From: UBA9655 sp964597045
GTDB taxonomy: Bacteria; Pseudomonadota; Alphaproteobacteria; UBA9655
Direction of reading: 5' to 3'
Length of the DNA stretch: 64,000 nucleotides
NCBI GenBank assembly: GCA_964597045.1
Contig: CAZQWE010000001.1
Coordinates: forward strand, 248,001 to 312,000
The notes beneath the pieces were generated by a model that was given only the letters and a program-made list of their open reading frames with translations, did not search any database and was not told the DNA's origin. A program made the position numbers and the translations under genes. Positions 18,401-28,900 of this stretch are shown in pieces; the first letter of the stretch is position 1, and every line of letters starts with the position of its first letter.

Positions 18401-20686
18401 TGTATTTGTTCTTCTATTCGTATAATTGCCCAGTGGACCCGTATCCATATTAAAGGATGTACTAAAATCCCCAATATTTTTAAGGAATAGGTTAAACATT
18501 ATAATTGTCGCAGGTTTAACATCTCTTGTTTGAAAGTATTGGCGTTGCACAGTAACACCAAGACCAAAGCAATCATCTCTGTAGAATAGGCCTATGCCAT
18601 GCTGCAAGACTCCTCCTTGTTCTTTCTTAGAATTTAAGTTCTGAAGAAGGGAGGCCTTTATAGTCCAGTATTTTGTAAATTGAGAAGATAAAGTAATATT
18701 GACTTGATTAATATTTGCTAACTGAGAAACGGGTTGATTCACTAAGCGTGCGCGATCGACTCTATTTAAAAATAAGTAGTCTCCAGAAAGATTCGCAATA
18801 GCTGGACCAATGGATCCGCCAACCTCAGCGAGACGGTGATCCAAAGTTTCTTCATCTAACCGAAACCTATAGTTCAATGTCAGCCAACTGAGTGGGCTTG
18901 CTTCTATACGTCCTACATAATCTGAGGCTTTATGATTCAAACCAGAATTCAGAAAGGGATTTTCCTTGTTTGTAAAAGAATAACTTTGACCAAGAAAAAT
19001 ATCCAAATCTCCAAACCAACTTCCTGTTGTTAGAAACTCACCTCCATAAACAACACGACTTCCTAGATCTATTCGGTCATAACCTGGGAAACGATTAGAG
19101 CTGAATAAGTTAGCATCATTCAATTCAAAATCTGTACTATCTTCATTGGGAATTCTTCTCTGAGCAAGTCCAATATCCTTTTTTGGAGCTCCAATAAGTT
19201 GGGCGACAGGCTGTACGATAAAACTTTGACATCCATAGAATGCAGCAAAAGGCCACTTCCAGTCTAGTCCCGCTTGTGGAAAGAAACGAGCTCCCCCATC
19301 TCGCTGACGATCATTAAAAAAATCTTGATTCCTCATGGCAAGTCGGGCTGCACGATCATTTTGATTTTCAATGTTATAGAGATCTCCTCTGGCTGATCCA
19401 AAAACAGAAAAGACTTGACCACTTTGAATAATCCAAGGTCTTCTCCAGCCCACGGAACCAATAGCCCTTTGCATATTAATTCCTTTTTCCCTATAGAGAT
19501 TTAAGAGGTTACCATCAAATGTAAAGCGTCCTCCCCACGGATCTTTTGCCGTGTATGCACTATACTCAAGCATGGGTAAAACAACGGGTATTCTTTCCTG
19601 TATATCCGTTGTTTGAAGACCTTGAAAGTAATAAGTTTTACCTGCAGCATAATCCCTCTGATTCAAAAAGCCCTCAACAAGCCCTTCAGATGTCAATACG
19701 GGTTCATTTTGCCATCCAGAAATTTTATATTTTCTAAAATATGTTTTATCACTGACGTAACCGCCGCTGAGTTCTGCTCGCCAAATATCGTTAATATTGA
19801 GTATTCCGTCTGCGTAAACATGACCACGTGTCTCAGGAATTTTGTACAGATTTGCTCTTTCAGCCCTTATATCTTCTTGTGATTTCTTATAATTGGTAAT
19901 GCTGCCATCAACTTGAAAAAAGCCACTTCCAAAGAATTTTCGATATTGTCCCATAAGGACAGGACTTTGCTCCGTAAAGAAATAAGGAGCGAGTGTAATA
20001 TCGCTTTCAGGAAGCGCGAGATAGTAAGGTGTTTGGATCCCTGGACCGAAATCTGAAATGAACAGAGGTTGGGGAATAAGAAAACCACTACGTCTCTCAA
20101 GCGGTTGAGTTGCATAAGGAAGATAAAATATGGGAACATCGAGAATACGAAAATCAGCATCCCTGAAATGGATGTCTTTGTTCACATCGTCCTTTGTAGC
20201 TTTTCGAGCATTGATTTGCCAGGTAGGTCGCTTGTCTCCACACAACTCACAAGGCGTATACACGGCTTGATCTAATTCTTGCCTATCTTCAAACTTTCTC
20301 CCTTCGATAGCAACAATCTTAGAATCATCTTCAAGAAGAGTCCTCAGTTGTAAAAGAACCCCTTCTTTCATGTCTCCTGTTAACTCGAGATATTCAACGA
20401 AGTTGATATCTCCATCCGCTTGACGAAGTCTCACATTACCAGAGGCCGTAACCAGGTCGGAGTTTTCATTATAAGTAACCATATCTGCTTCAAGCACATT
20501 ACCTTGATGGTCAAATTCTACATTACCCTTCAGAATGAGAATTCCTAAGTCACGATCATAGGTTTGACTATCTGCATAAAACAGCACAGGCTTTGTCTCA
20601 TCAGTGGCTTTATTAACAGCAGCATTCACTGGATTAAACAAAAATATGTTTATGAGTAGAAGGTAACTGATTTTTTTTATTTTCAC
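18389..20686 (-). CDS. lptD: LPS-assembly outer-membrane protein LptD
   Basis: The outer-membrane translocon that inserts LPS into the outer leaflet. A signal peptide (YLLLINIFLFNPVNA) is followed by an OstA/LptA-like jellyroll domain (about residues 30-150, KPVLFYADSQTYDRDLGILILKG) and a long C-terminal beta-barrel. The conserved CELCGDKRPTWQI block near residue 155 carries Cys residues. The GTG at 20686, one base after the lptG stop, is chosen because GAGGATGG lies 8 bases upstream. A longer frame to 20722 would overlap lptG. It is the last gene of lptF-lptG-lptD. Confidence 0.94.
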   Translation of the reverse strand: MKIKKISYLLLINIFLFNPVNAAVNKATDETKPVLFYADSQTYDRDLGILILKGNVEFDHQGNVLEADMVTYNENSDLVTASGNVRLRQADGDINFVEYLELTGDMKEGVLLQLRTLLEDDSKIVAIEGRKFEDRQELDQAVYTPCELCGDKRPTWQINARKATKDDVNKDIHFRDADFRILDVPIFYLPYATQPLERRSGFLIPQPLFISDFGPGIQTPYYLALPESDITLAPYFFTEQSPVLMGQYRKFFGSGFFQVDGSITNYKKSQEDIRAERANLYKIPETRGHVYADGILNINDIWRAELSGGYVSDKTYFRKYKISGWQNEPVLTSEGLVEGFLNQRDYAAGKTYYFQGLQTTDIQERIPVVLPMLEYSAYTAKDPWGGRFTFDGNLLNLYREKGINMQRAIGSVGWRRPWIIQSGQVFSVFGSARGDLYNIENQNDRAARLAMRNQDFFNDRQRDGGARFFPQAGLDWKWPFAAFYGCQSFIVQPVAQLIGAPKKDIGLAQRRIPNEDSTDFELNDANLFSSNRFPGYDRIDLGSRVVYGGEFLTTGSWFGDLDIFLGQSYSFTNKENPFLNSGLNHKASDYVGRIEASPLSWLTLNYRFRLDEETLDHRLAEVGGSIGPAIANLSGDYLFLNRVDRARLVNQPVSQLANINQVNITLSSQFTKYWTIKASLLQNLNSKKEQGGVLQHGIGLFYRDDCFGLGVTVQRQYFQTRDVKPATIIMFNLFLKNIGDFSTSFNMDTGPLGNYTNRRTNTLAP

Positions 20687-20687
20687 C

Positions 20688-21779
20688 TTAACCATCCTCT
20701 TGGTTAAAAACGAGAGCTGCACCTACCATAACGGTAACGAGGGGGGGAAGCCAAGAGGCAATAAGTGGAGGCAATCCCCCCGATGTTCCAATGGCAAATG
20801 TCATATCCTTAAAAAAGTATAGTAAAAAGCCAACAAGCAGCCCGGTGACAATAATGAGCAATGATCGTCCTTGGCGAATGGGGCGACAAGAAAAGGAGGC
20901 CGCTAGTAAAATCATAGCTGCCACCCAAAAAGCACTCGCGATCATTGAGTAATACTGCATCCGATATTTAAGGCTGTGAAGGCCGGATCGTTCCATTAAG
21001 GCAATCGTTGAAGGTAATTTCCAAAAAGAAAAAACGTTTTTGCTAACCTTCATTTTTTCAATAATTCCCTTATCCAACGATGTTTGAATTACTTTATGAT
21101 CAAAAGGGAGAGCGATTTGCCCCGCAACCGTATCCCATCCATCGGATAATTCGAGTTTTCCATCTTTTATCTGGGCTCTTTTAGCATCAATTCTTTGAAT
21201 AAAATTATCATTTGGAGATGTGATAATAATATTTAGATTTTGAAATTCCAAATTTTTTAAATTTATTTTAGTTGCCCTGTAAATAACTTGATTATCACCT
21301 AATTTCTCACTCAACCAAAGACCTGTGGTTTCAATTTTAACGTCCTCTTTTGATTTTGATAAATGACGTTTATCGAGCTTCTCATACCTTTCCATCATGG
21401 CCGTTGATAATGGATTAAACCCAGTTAAAACAATCATCCCCACGATCAGACCTGTTATGCTCATGGGAAAGATCACCTTCCACAAAGAAAGCCCCGATGC
21501 ACGTAGAATGATTAATTCATTACTACGATTCAGTTTCCAGAAGGTAAAGATGGCAGCTCCAAAACTAAGGAAGGGAATGACCTGTTCTAAAAAATGAGGA
21601 GCCCTTAGAACAATCATATTTAACTTAATTCCAAGACTGAGTTCGGAGGCCCCTGATTTCCTTTGAAGCTCGGCAAAATCAAATAATAATATGATGAAAA
21701 AAATACATAGAAGGCCAATTCCAAAACTCAAAAGAAAGGATCGACTTAAATAACGGGAGAGAAGACTAGAGATTTTCAT
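20688..21779 (-). CDS. lptG: LPS export permease LptG
   Basis: An inner-membrane permease of the LPS extraction ABC transporter (with LptF and the ATPase LptB, not in this window). The 363 residues contain three N-terminal and three C-terminal membrane helices around a periplasmic jellyroll domain. The YjgP/YjgQ mark LNRSNELIILRASGLSLWKVIFP is visible at about 80-102. Its ATG overlaps the lptF stop (ATGA). Confidence 0.92.
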   Translation of the reverse strand: MKISSLLSRYLSRSFLLSFGIGLLCIFFIILLFDFAELQRKSGASELSLGIKLNMIVLRAPHFLEQVIPFLSFGAAIFTFWKLNRSNELIILRASGLSLWKVIFPMSITGLIVGMIVLTGFNPLSTAMMERYEKLDKRHLSKSKEDVKIETTGLWLSEKLGDNQVIYRATKINLKNLEFQNLNIIITSPNDNFIQRIDAKRAQIKDGKLELSDGWDTVAGQIALPFDHKVIQTSLDKGIIEKMKVSKNVFSFWKLPSTIALMERSGLHSLKYRMQYYSMIASAFWVAAMILLAASFSCRPIRQGRSLLIIVTGLLVGFLLYFFKDMTFAIGTSGGLPPLIASWLPPLVTVMVGAALVFNQEDG

Positions 21780-22882
21780 GACAACTCTCTCTTAAAAAAT
21801 GGAAGTCCTCCTTTAAGGAGAAGAACGATACAAACACCAAGGGACAAGAAGATAACGCCATAACTAATAGGAATCATAATATTTGAATAAGTTAGAGTAT
21901 GTAGGAAAATCATCGTGCCAATCTGCATCATACTTGCAATGATACAGGCGATAATAATTTTTCCAGCTCTTCCCTTCCTCTCAAATTGACCGAGAATCAT
22001 GGCACACACTCCAATTAAAGCAAACACTAAGGCATAGAGAGGTGAGATAATCCTTTGATGTGCAGCAGAAAGAAATTCCAACCGTAATTTTGGGGATAGT
22101 TGTTCACCTGGATTTAAAAGATCACCGACAGATCTTTCATAGGCTCTAACAAATCTCGCTCCTGCACCTTGACTACTTGAAGGATCTTTCGCTTCAATGA
22201 TATATCGCTTAAAATATAAAATTGATGGTTTTCCAGTATCTGTATCCTTTTCTTGACGATTACCATTCAAGAGAAGCAATTGTCCCCCTTCTTTTTCATT
22301 AAATAAAATTCCTTTTTCAGCCATAAAAATCGTTTCTTTTTCTACCTGATTACCATCATAGATGAGGAGTCCAATATAATTTCCCTTAGCGTCTTGTTCC
22401 TTTGCATAAACTGTATATTTACCGAGTGAATTGAATTGACCCACTTGAATTAAATTGGCTAGTGTTTCCTCTTGCAATGTCGTAATAATATTTCTGTATT
22501 CCCTAAATGAAAGCGGCATAAAATAGAGAGTAAAGAGATATAAAATACATGTAAAAATACTTGCCATATAAATGGCTGGTTTCGCCAGTTGCCAATACCC
22601 AACCCCCGATGCCTGCATCACGACCAATTCGTGATCTGTGATTAACTTATTATAGATGAAAAGAACTCCAATAAGGATGGCGATGGGAACGACAATCACA
22701 ATTAAGTTAGGGAGCAAAAAAAGAATCATCTTAAAAAACAAAAGGATAGGAACGCCCTTATTCGCAATATAGTCTATATATCTGAGTGATTGTGCAAGCC
22801 ACATAATGCAGGTGAGTACACATGTGGTTGCCAGCACGGTGAAAAAGAGTTGCCCAAAAATATATCGCGAGAGTTGTTTCAT
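21776..22882 (-). CDS. lptF: LPS export permease LptF
   Basis: The second permease of the LptB2FG complex. It begins KQLSRYIFGQLFFTVLAT. The family motif YNKLITDHELVVMQASGVGYWQLAKP lies near residue 90, with six membrane helices and a central periplasmic domain. The ATG at 22882 fits the family; a GTG nine codons earlier (22909) is possible and neither has a strong RBS. It lies 85 bp after the giant repeat gene in the same direction with no clear terminator between, so read-through is possible. Confidence 0.92.
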   Translation of the reverse strand: MKQLSRYIFGQLFFTVLATTCVLTCIMWLAQSLRYIDYIANKGVPILLFFKMILFLLPNLIVIVVPIAILIGVLFIYNKLITDHELVVMQASGVGYWQLAKPAIYMASIFTCILYLFTLYFMPLSFREYRNIITTLQEETLANLIQVGQFNSLGKYTVYAKEQDAKGNYIGLLIYDGNQVEKETIFMAEKGILFNEKEGGQLLLLNGNRQEKDTDTGKPSILYFKRYIIEAKDPSSSQGAGARFVRAYERSVGDLLNPGEQLSPKLRLEFLSAAHQRIISPLYALVFALIGVCAMILGQFERKGRAGKIIIACIIASMMQIGTMIFLHTLTYSNIMIPISYGVIFLSLGVCIVLLLKGGLPFFKRELS

Positions 22883-22967
22883 AAGTTCTATAAACACAAA
22901 AATACTCACGATGACAATCGTTTAATTTGAAAAAATTAGCAAGGGCAAAGTGTTAACGGTATAAAGC

Positions 22968-25900
22968 TTACAACCACCCGACATTGGGTGTAATATCCGT
23001 TATACTTGTCTGCCCCGCCCAAGCTATGTTGCTAAATAATACAGATCCACCTGCATCGAAGGTCATCAGAACATGGCCGCCACTGTCCGAGAAGGTGGAG
23101 GCATCATTAATATCTGCAATCGATGTAATCCCAACCCCTGAGAACTCTAGGATATCATTGACACCGCCAAAGTTCATGTCAAGAATCGTATCATTTCCAT
23201 TGCTCCCATTCATGGAGAATACGAAAGTATCATTCCCTGCTGTTGTGAGTGTACCAGAAGTATTAATCTGCACATCACCAACAAGAGTATCATTACCCGC
23301 ACCGCCATCCAACCTATCAGTACCCGCTGTTGTGATGGTACCAGTATTAGTCAGCACATCACCAACAAGATTATCATTACCCGCCCCACCATACAACTGA
23401 TCATCTCCTGCTTTAATGATTATACCAGCCAGATTTGCCCTCGCATCTCCAACAAGAGTATCAATACCCGCGCCACCATACAGGATATCATTCCCCGCTG
23501 TTGTGATGGTACCAGCAGTATTTGTAAGCACATCCCCATAAAGGGAATAGATAGCAATAATTTGACCAGAGCTATTATTGTCCCCTCCGATTAGTATATC
23601 ATTCCCTCCCGTGAGTGTGGCGGAAGAATTTTGAAGCGCATCGCCATAGAGGGAATAGATACCATTATTATTGTCCCCTCCGATTAGTATATCATTCCCG
23701 CCTGTGAGGTTGGCGGAGGCGCCAGAATTTGTATTTACATCACCATAGAGATTATAGCGTGCATCATTTGTAGAAATACTGCCTCCTATCAGCACATCAA
23801 TTCCGCCCGTTAAAGCGCCGGAATTGCTATTTGCATCCCCGATGAGATTAACTGTAGTAACTGTAGTAGGGACTCCTCCAATCATAAGGTCGTGAAGAGA
23901 CGTTCCAATAACTGTGGTGAGAACAGCCGAGGACTGAGGCCCGTTGATAAGATTGTAGGAATGACTTGCAAAGCTGACTGTATGATTATCTCCATTGGTT
24001 GTGTCTGCTGGAATTTGTGTTAAAGCAGGATTTAAGTTATTCATCACATTCACAAAACCTGAGACGATACTGAGTGAATATTGCAGAGGTGAAAGAGCTG
24101 GAGGAAGCCCAAGCGCCGCTATATCGGAAGGTGACAATGGTGTGTTAGAATCAACAAATCCTCGCGCAGCTGGACTGAGAATGTCGTCAGTAAAGAAGTT
24201 ACCGTCTGGGATATCAACTCCATTGACTTGGATATTGATGGTATTGTTAAGTGCGTTGAGAGTATTCAAACTTCCAGTTCCAATGCCTGTCAAGGTCACG
24301 GAGCTTCCATTGATAAAGTTGACGACGACATTTCCACCAACGCCAGCATCTGTGACCGATGCCACTAGAGCTGCTAAGTCAGCAAGATCCTCCATATTGC
24401 TGTTGATGTCGGGAACGCCAACAAAGTTCAATATATCCTTAGAAGCTTCAAAATCCCCAACCGTATCGTCCCCAAACCCACTAACATCAAAAACGAAAGT
24501 GTCGGCTCCGGTGGTTACGGTTAAATCCCTGATGAATGCATCTCCATAGAACAGGTCATTATTAATTCCACTAATGAGTGTGTCGTTGCCTCCCACTGAA
24601 AAGTCTTCCATCGTAATAGCGTCGCCAACAAGTGCCTGATTTAAACCACTTCCTGCTGTGAGGATGTCGTCGCCTCCCTGTGTACTATCTGACATAATAC
24701 CTGCGTCGCCATAAAGCTGGTCATTACCACTTCCTGCTGTGAGGATGTCGTTGCCTCCTTGCGCACTGCCTGACATACTATTAGCATCGCCGAAGTGTCT
24801 CTGATTAGCACCACTTCCTCCGATGAAAGTGTCATCGCCGCCCACTGCAAAGCCGAACATGGAATTCGCATCACCAAAGAGCAGTTGGCCACTCCCACTG
24901 CCTCCTGTAAGACTGTCGTCTCCTCCTTGACTCGTATCGAGCATGATAAGCGCATCGCCAAGGAGCGCCTGATCCATACCACTGCTTGCTGTTATGGTGT
25001 CGTTTCCTCCCAGTGCACTACCTGACATGTCATTTGCATCGCCAAAGAGCAGTTGGTCACTCCCACTGCCTCCTGTAAGACTGTCGTTACCTCCTTGAGT
25101 ATTATCGAGCATGATATTCGCATCGCCATATAGCTCCTGGTTACTTCCACTTCCTGCTGCTATGATGTCATTGCCTCCTTGGGTAGTGTTGTACATGATG
25201 TATGCATCGCCGCGAATTTCCTGGCCACTCCCACTTACCCCTGTAATGGTGTCGTTACCTCCTATTGCATTACCTGACATTTCATCTGCGTCGCCAGTGA
25301 TTTGCTGAGCAAAACCGCTTCCTACTGTGATGATGTCATTGCCACCTTTTGCATTGTCGATCATGAAACGAGCGTCGCCAAAGACGAACTGAACTTCTCC
25401 ACTTCCTGCTATGATTTCGTCGTCGCCTCCTTGTGTGTTACCGGACATTTGATAGGCATCTCCGCGGAGTTCTTGGACATTCCCACTTCCGCCCGTGATG
25501 GTGTCATCACCACCCACCGCATTGTCGTTCATAAAAGCTGTATCACCCGTTAATTTCTGGTAAAGCCCGCTACCACCCGTGATTATGTCATCGCCGCCCA
25601 GCGTATCGTCGTACATTAAAAATGAATCTCCCAAAATTTCCTGGCCATCCACACTATCTAATGTGAGAGTGTCATTACCGCCCACGGCATTGTTGCTCAG
25701 TTGATACGCATCGCCGTGAAGGACCAGGTCACTGCCGCTTCCGCTTGTGATGATGTCGTTGCCTCCTTGAGTCGAGCCAAACATAAACAATGCATCACCA
25801 TAGAGGGTCTGATGAAACCCACTTCCTGCTATGAGTTCGTCATCGCCACCCACAGCAAAATCAATCATCCCTACAGCATCACCAAAGAGCACTTGGTCAA

Positions 25901-28900
25901 TTCCACTTCCTCCTGTTATGATGTCGTCGCCTCCTTGTGTAGTGTCAGACAATTCATATGCATCGCCGCGAAGCTCCTGGCCATTCCCACTTCCGCCTGT
26001 AATGGTGTCATCTCCACCCACCGCACCGTTGTACATATAGTATGACTCTCCCAAAATTATCTGGCCATCCACACTTCCTAACGTGAGGGTGTCATTGCCA
26101 CCCACGGCTAAGTCGCTCAGTTGATATGCATCGCCGTGGAGGACCAGGTTGCCCCCGCCCCCACTCGTTAGGATGTCGTTGCCTCCTTTTGCTGTGCCGG
26201 ACAAAAACAATGCATCACCATAGAGGGTCTGATGAAACCCATTTCCTGCTATGAGTTCGTCATCGCCACCCACAGAAGAGTCAAACATCACTACAGCATC
26301 ACCAAAGAGCACTTGGTCAATACCATTTCCTGCTGTGATGAGGTCATTGCCTCCTTTTGTTGTGCCGGCCATTTGATATGCATCACCGCGGATTTCTTGG
26401 TTACTCCCACTTCCTCCCCAGATGATGTCATCGCCGCCCTCCGAATTGTCGCTCATAAAAACTGCATCACCCGTGAGTTTCTGGCCATTCCCACTTCCTC
26501 CTGTGATCGTGTCATTTCCGCCCACGGTATTGTTGTACATATAGTATGACTCTCCCAAAATTTCCTGGCCATCCACACTTCCTAACGTGAGAGTATCATT
26601 TCCGCCCACAGCTAAGGTGTTCATTTGATACGCATCGCCGTGGAGGACCAGGTTGCCCCCGCCTCCACTCGTTAGGATGTCGTTGCCTCCTTGAGTCGCG
26701 CCTAACAAAAACAATGCATCACCGTAGAGGGTCTGATGAAACCCATTTCCTGCTATGAGTTCGTCATCGCCACCCACAGCAGAGTCAAACATCACTACAG
26801 CATCACCAAAGAGCACTTGGTCAATTCCACTTCCTCCAGTAAGGGAGTCGTCGCCTCCTTGCGTACTACCTGACATATCCTGTGCATCGCCGCGAAGCTC
26901 CTGGCTATTCCCGGCTCCTGCGGTGAGAATGTCATCACCTCCCACAGAAAAGTCATACATTAATATAGCATCGCCAAAGAGGGACATGTTCGCCCCACTT
27001 CCTGCTATGATTTCATCGTTACCTCCACGTGTAATACTGGACATTTGATAGGCATCACCGCGGATTTCTTGGTTACTCCCACTTCCTCCCCAGATGATGT
27101 CATCGCCGCCCTCCGAATTGTCATACATAAGAGGTGCATCACCCGTGAGTTTCTGGCCATTCCCACTTCCTCCTGTTATCGTGTCATCACCGCCCACAGC
27201 ATTGTTGTACATAAAGTATGACTCTCCCAAAATTTCCTGGCCATCAGTACTTCCTAACGTGAGAGTGTCATTTCCACCCACTGAATTGTCGTTCATAAAA
27301 ACTGAATCGCCCTCGAGGAACTGGCCACTCCCAGTTCCTGCCGTGAGGATGTCATTGCCGCCAACCGCATCGTCGTTCAGGTTAAATGCATCGCCGTGGA
27401 GGACTTGGTTACTCCCGCTTCCACCCGTGAGGATGTCGTCGCTTCCTCGTGTCGTGCCGGACATGTCAAAATCATCTCCGTAGAGAAATTGATCATTACC
27501 ACTTCCTGCAATGAGGATATCGTCGTCAACACCGCTATAGATACTTATCGGTGTTGTGTCAGAGAGAACTATTACATCTTTGTTGTCTTCTCCTGTAATT
27601 GAGATCTCTAAATCCGCTGTTGATTGAAGCCCCCCTGAATCTTTCATGGTATAGGTAAATTTTAAGGTTAAAGAATCCCCATCGGGCAAGAAGTCAAAGG
27701 CGTTGTTTTTGATCAGATGAACTGAGCCATCTTGCATGATGATAAGCTCAGCAGGGGTTTCTGTGCCCCCTAGGGTCGTGTCGTTGGCAAGAACCCCAGT
27801 GGGTGTAATGAGGAAGTGAGCTTTTTCTCCACCGCCTAAAGCTGTTGGAGCGACACTCAAGCTTCCTGTAGCCCCTAGTCCAGCAAGATTAACTGGGCTT
27901 GAAGGCACAAACTCAACATAGCTCGCCGAAACAACCTCTTTTGTGTCACCTACATCTGGATCTGTATCATTTGTGAGCACATTTCCAAGTAAGACAGAAC
28001 TTTCATTAAAAGAGTCATCTACTGATGGTAAAGTATCATCCACGGCTGTTGGTGGTGCCAGGTTAGAGTCCGGAATATCAACTCCATTGACTTGGATATT
28101 GATGGTATTGTTAAGTGCGATGAGAGTATTCAAACTTCCTGTTCCAATTCCTGTTAAGGTTACGGAACTGCCATTGTTAAAGGTGATAACGACATCACCA
28201 CCGAGACCACTATCTGTGACGCTCAAGACAAGATCATTTAAGTCATCAAGATCTTCCATGTTGCTATTAACATCCGGAACGTTGATAAAGTTCAGTATGT
28301 CATTAGCAATTTCATAAGTCGTGATTTCATCGACTCCGAATCCTCCCACATCAAAGACGAAGGTATCATTCCCAGTCCCTCCATCAAGACTGTCATTGTC
28401 ACTTCCGCCGATAAGTGTGTCATCGCCGGCTTCACCCCAAAGCACATCATTTCCAGCTTCTCCATAGAGAATGAATGGGGTTGTAATGTGGGTATAGCTT
28501 GACATATCCACAATATCATTTCCTGCCCCAGCATGAATTTCCTCTATATCAGGGATCAAAATTGAAGTAAAAGAATTTCTAAGAATTCCGTCATTCCCTG
28601 AACTTCCTATCAAGATATCGTATTCGCTCCCTCCACTGTACGTATCAAAAGATCGATTCATACCCGCAACGAGAATGAGTTGTCCGGTAAAGGTGTTTAG
28701 GAAATTCTGTCCGCTCGGCCACACGCCATCTACGCTAAAGATCAAGGTATCATTGCCCGCACCCCCCAGGAGAGTATCAGTCCCAAGTCCCCCATTAAGG
28801 AGGTCATTCTCACTTCCGCCGTTAAGCGTGTTATTTGTGCCTGCCCCAATGTAGACATCCTTGTTATCCGTCCCCGTAATGGTAATATCCAAGTCTGCCG

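Noticed and set aside
24520..27530. Regular 84-bp periodicity resembling a CRISPR or satellite array
   Set aside because: The repeats are an uninterrupted reading frame on the minus strand, with conserved residues and variable positions, so they are protein repeats.
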